60,000 nt of DNA from Bolinopsis microptera (lineage: Eukaryota > Ctenophora > Tentaculata > Lobata > Bolinopsidae), in assembly GCF_026151205.1 (NCBI RefSeq), contig NC_087083.1, positions 12,028,944 to 12,088,943 of the forward strand, in the 5' to 3' direction. Position numbers and translations under genes: made by a program. Below the pieces are notes generated by a model that saw only the letters and a program-made list of their open reading frames with translations, had not been told where the DNA came from and searched no databases. Shown here piece by piece: positions 57,201-60,000 of this stretch (the stretch's first letter is position 1; every line of letters starts with the position of its first letter).

Positions 57201-57211
57201 AAATGAACAAG
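46755..57211 (+). CDS. CSTF1-like N-terminal domain protein with Ser/Pro-rich nuclear region (3' end not resolved)
   Basis: Eight exons with consensus GT-AG borders and matching phases: 46755-46837, 48709-48854, 53518-53606, 55478-55539, 55679-55758, 56008-56154, 56823-56973 and 57111-57211 (286 codons so far, ending in phase 1). Exons 1-2 encode 'LYRFIISQLHFDG' then 'IALVLAQSL' and 'KPSNDLSQL'. The pattern and exact spacing (19 residues from DG to PS) match the N-terminal dimerisation region of cleavage stimulation factor subunit 1 (CstF-50), a nuclear mRNA 3'-processing factor. In CSTF1, WD40 repeats follow soon after. Here the following exons are instead rich in Ser, Pro, Gln and Glu, with basic 'GKKRPKSDE' and 'PKRQ' stretches (possible NLS) and 'VSIKSEQE' (a SUMO-type site). 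No WD40 strand is recognisable; WD repeats could lie beyond the window. Possible next exons start at 57375 or 58512, both phase-compatible. An upstream in-frame TAA supports the chosen ATG. Confidence 0.6.
46893..46958. other. 66-nt intronic hairpin with perfect 17-bp stem
   Basis: TGTCCAAGGACCAAGTT (46893-46909) and its exact inverse (46942-46958) are separated by 32 nt, with partial further pairing. It lies in intron 1 of the CSTF1-like gene. Size and shape resemble a microRNA precursor, but an old short inverted-repeat transposon or chance palindrome is equally possible. Confidence 0.6.
47243..47466 (-). CDS. Candidate pair of antisense exons in intron 1 of the CSTF1-like gene
   Basis: Minus strand: exon 47466-47409 after CTAGCAG, donor GGAAG|GTAAAG (phase 1); 49-bp intron; exon 47359-47243 after ATTTTCAG, donor CAAG|GTATCA (phase 1). 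The joined frame is open for 58 codons and protein-like ('YLIITDNVNFSCFEK', 'LRKVSLMENFETVRVLIGHK'). I recognise no family and cannot find the flanking exons; a further short candidate upstream lies near 47950. The intron is unusually short. Chance is possible. Confidence 0.33.
47767..47776. promoter_or_regulatory. CLEAR-type E-box GTCACGTGAC in intron 1
   Basis: An exact 10-bp palindrome, one of eight in the window. Confidence 0.4.
50462..50530. repeat. (GA)n-rich microsatellite
   Basis: GA repeats with interspersed GAGTGA units. Confidence 0.9.
51103..51242. repeat. (GA)n followed by (CT)n: inverted microsatellites
   Basis: A GA-rich tract (about 51108-51158) and a (CT)n tract (about 51207-51242) face each other across about 50 bp, so they could pair as a GA/CT hairpin. 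Confidence 0.85.
51765..52365. repeat. 40-bp minisatellite, 15 copies, each with ETS-like, inverted CCAAT and E-box motifs
   Basis: The consensus unit runs TGCCAGGAAGTGCTGCC, then TATTGGTTTATCTC, then TGTCACGTG. Copies are almost identical over 600 bp; changes are single substitutions such as GGGAGTG in a few units. Each unit contains CAGGAAGTG (ETS-type GGAA core), ATTGG (inverted CCAAT) and GTCACGTG (E-box) in fixed spacing. Located in intron 2 of the CSTF1-like gene. All + frames appear open through the array because 40-bp units rotate frame; these are not genes. Confidence 0.95.
54310..54722. repeat. 11-bp minisatellite, unit GTTGTGGTGTA
   Basis: About 35 copies with occasional variants (GTTGAGGTGTA, GTTGTGGTGAA) and a few one-base-longer units (GTTGGTGGTGTA). 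It lies in intron 3 of the CSTF1-like gene. The minus-strand Thr/Gln/Leu/His-rich frame is a by-product. Confidence 0.95.
54747..54942. repeat. 39-bp tandem repeat, 5 copies
   Basis: The unit ACCCTGTTTTACCTCAATC continues with TAAACACGGTGTATTGTCTT. Copies differ only at TGTTTT/TGTCTT. It directly follows the 11-bp minisatellite. Confidence 0.95.
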
Positions 57212-57247
57212 GTCAGTACTGACCAAACCTGATGATATTATTCGTTT

Positions 57248-57302
57248 TATCCTACTTTTATCCTACTTTTATCCTACTTTTATCCTACTTTTATCCCAAT
57301 TT
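57248..57302. repeat. 11-bp minisatellite, unit TATCCTACTTT
   Basis: About five copies just after the donor of the 57111-57211 exon. Confidence 0.88.
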
Positions 57303-58148
57303 ATCCTAGTCCTACTTGAGTACTTTTATAGCAACTATAACTGTACTCCCAACATGAACTTGTCTTCTTTACAGTTATTTCTTATTGGCGACCAACCAAA
57401 TTCACAAACCTAAATCGTGTGTCAAACAATTTATTCGCCATTTCTCAAGTCCTTTACATCTAGAAAACAACCACGCTATGCCCGGAGATACTACCCACAA
57501 ACACCACGGTTCTGTCAGTTCGCTCAGAACCCACCATTTCACAGTTTCAAGATATTCATCCGACATAATATTGCCGATAGAATTCATTCGGTGCATTTTT
57601 AATGACATGTCGCATAATGAATCCTTGCATGCCGAACATAATTAGAGAATTGTTGGTAACAGCCCCATTAGCGACGCGATATCAGCATTATAATAATATA
57701 TCGTTGAAAAGATTGTCCAACCTGATTGAGATTGAACTTGTTCGTGCGTGCGCCCAGGACAAGTTTTCACTTTTCACTTTTTCTGGTGGTGTCCAGCTTA
57801 GCAGGTCACATGACACTCATCTCCGGTGAAGTGTCGTGGAACTGAGGATTCAGAGCGACATATCTCGCGTGTTGAGGCGCACACCTTGGTACTCAATACC
57901 CGGCTATTAACCGGAGGCGATAACCTAGCATTATTAGGATGTATCGTTGACTTTTCTCGTTTCAAAACGGTCGACACACGTTTCAGCAAAGCGTGTCAGT
58001 TAAGAAAAATCTCGATATATTTTAAAGATTGGATGTGAGCGGGCTACTCGTCTAATTTATAGCCTGTGCTTTATCTTTCAATCCAATCTGGCCTACAAGC
58101 ACAATAGAGCTAATGTAAACCCGGCCCTGGGCTCACAACTTGATGGTA

Positions 58149-58210
58149 GTCACGTGACGTCATGATATGTCACGTGACGTCACGTGAAAGTTGGATCATG
58201 TCACGTGTTA
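58149..58210. promoter_or_regulatory. Four-E-box cluster with two E-box/CRE composites
   Basis: GTCACGTGACGTCA at 58149 and again at 58169, then GTCACGTGAA (58179) and GTCACGTGTT (58200). The composite overlaps an E-box with a CRE. No gene assignable. Confidence 0.5.
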
Positions 58211-60000
58211 TGATACTTTGCATTTCGTTGTGAACTGCGTGGATTTGTGGCGGCTGTGAACATCTTCCAGGGTGTGTTATTGATGTAACACAGTGGTCGC
58301 ATCTGAACTACTTGGAAATAATCTTATTGACCCTTATTATAGTTGCAAGATAACAATCGTACGTTGGTTTACTACTAACTGCTGTCATTATCATGGTACC
58401 AAGGGTACATGAAACGGTTTTAGAGAATTTTTATTCCCTTTGCTTACTTATCTGGTCACTAATAGCTACCTGGTCACTAATGTCTGCATAATTTATTTTA
58501 TTTTGCCTTAGAGTCTTCACAGACCACAGGCCACTATTCCTGGAAATCCCCTCTTTTGTTTGCTATTTTGCCTGGGTATTATAAGAGCTTTACTTTGAAA
58601 CAATAAGAATTTCCGATGTACAGAACACTGGTTTGTGATTCGAAGTTATGTTATAAAATCAAACTCCAAAATTATTGGAGCAGCTTTCTTCTACCATTTG
58701 CTTATTTTGGTAGTACGAGGGCCCTCATGTACAATGTTTCTCAACCCAAGGTTCAATGCGGTCCTGTACTATTGTTACGGCCATTAAAAACAGTTGATAA
58801 TTGTTCTTAGTATCTTGATCTATCATGTGGTGTTAAAAAATGTGACCCATTTTAAATGTAATTTGTTAACAAATAATAAAACTAATACGAGCTACTCATG
58901 GAAAATATAAGGGTATTGAATGATGGGGTGCGATTTAACCAACCTCTTAAATTTTATGATAACAATGATTACAAATTATTTCATGTGATGTTGAATAATC
59001 AATAATATTCCCCAAGTCTCTTGTGACCGTTTAGAACGGCGCCTAATCACCTACTAGAGTCGTCATCAAAAACCCCGCTATATTACTGAGTAGGCATTGA
59101 AAAACTGCATCAACATGAGAAAAAGACCCAGCCTTGCTCCCGCACACACAACATTTAATTAATGTCTGAGTTCGGTATTCCTGCCCTTTAGCAGCACTAG
59201 AAACTGTAGAGAATTAGAGTACTCTGTAGAGTAAGTACTCTGTGTCTGTTGTAGCAGAGTGGTCATCCTGCTCGAGCAGTCTGATCTAATTAGTTTACCT
59301 AGTACCACACCACATGGTTCACGCCATGATATTGGGACAACTGGTTTTTTTCATTAAGTACCAAGTAGCTCTTATATTTCAAATTGTTAATCCGTAGGTT
59401 TTTGATGTGGAAATGAAATCTTTTGTCTCGCTTATTTGAGTTTTATACGGGTAGAGTTTGTGGGATCTCATGGAAAGTGGTGCTCTTCTATGTAAATTTT
59501 AATATAGAGGTGCAGCATTGGAACACCCACTGGCCACTGGGTTAAGTCAGATTATTCTGGAAGGTTGTATCATGAACTATATTCTCAGATGATAGGTTGT
59601 GAAACTGTTAGATAGATTGTACAAATGAATAACTTAATATAATGACATTAACGTGAGTGTAATGCCCCTACATGCATCTGTTATTATCCTATCATATTGT
59701 CACTTGAAATGTCATTGAAATCAGCCAACACTGTCTCATCCATCGTTTAAAACTATTGAATCTTTTAGCAAACATTGAACGGTCCACCCTTGCATCTAAA
59801 CTTTAGTGGGGCAATAAAAAGGTCTACTTAACATGTTTGCGCGCACACGCGAGACGAATATTATTTGGTGTACTTTTTCAGCAACCACCTCAACATAATT
59901 GCGCGCGCGCCATAAAGATTTTAATAGTTTTATTTTCTATTTTACCATTTTAAGGGTTTCACTTTTTGTAGATTTTCATTTTACTAACGAGGAACTATTA

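Larger units (their letters stand above)
57212..60000. other. Downstream of the last certain exon of the CSTF1-like gene
   Basis: Strong acceptors at 57374 (TCTTCTTTACAG) and 58511 (TTTTGCCTTAG) are both phase-compatible with the exon ending at 57211 and open for about 30 codons before stops, so the gene may end here or continue beyond base 60000. Otherwise short ORFs, E-boxes, and GCGCGC-rich runs near 59840-59910. Confidence 0.4.

Overview
The window is eukaryotic and comes from an invertebrate animal. It is AT-rich, with split genes carrying GT-AG introns, a class-A (7TM) receptor with extracellular LDL-receptor class A modules, a ZP-N-like secreted protein, animal-type transposons (Penelope-like, CR1/jockey-like LINE, piggyBac, hAT, pogo/Tigger, Gypsy) and abundant minisatellites. 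Nothing fixes the phylum; an early-branching marine lineage is only a guess.

Host genes are few. (1) 2.86-6.95 kb, + strand: a two-exon gene for an LDLa-7TM receptor. A damaged copy of its TM6-TM7 region lies at 15.1 kb. (2) 19.13-19.81 kb, - strand: a two-exon small secreted protein resembling the N-terminal half of a ZP domain. (3) 46.76-57.21 kb, + strand: at least eight exons joined by a consistent phase chain. Its N-terminus resembles the dimerisation region of cleavage stimulation factor 50 kDa subunit (CSTF1), followed by Ser/Pro-rich nuclear-type sequence; the 3' end is not resolved. (4) A candidate pair of antisense exons at 47.24-47.47 kb.

Between and inside these genes is a transposon landscape. 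A Penelope-like reverse transcriptase enters from the left edge. A 5.1-kb piggyBac (7.61-12.74 kb) is apparently intact: TTAA target duplication, long palindromic subterminal repeats, and a transposase that reads as a spliced protein with a 13-residue-repeat N-terminal module. A nearly perfect 1.39-kb inverted repeat, also TTAA-flanked, follows 11 bp later. A third TTAA-flanked element (20.45-25.76 kb) has been split by a full-length LINE whose ORF1 and ORF2 are open. Others are a Gypsy fragment, an hAT MITE with an 8-bp target duplication, a degraded 1.6-kb fold-back element, tandemly duplicated LINE remnants, a tRNA-like SINE head and a pogo/Tigger MITE.

Two regulatory-looking patterns stand out. 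The 10-bp palindrome GTCACGTGAC (the CLEAR-type E-box) occurs eight times between 41.2 and 58.2 kb, three times fused to a CRE as GTCACGTGACGTCA. Within the CSTF1-like gene is a 15-copy array of a 40-bp unit, each unit carrying an ETS-like core, an inverted CCAAT box and an E-box. A third oddity is that six separate minisatellites all have an 11-bp unit. From 33.7 to 46 kb I find no convincing gene.
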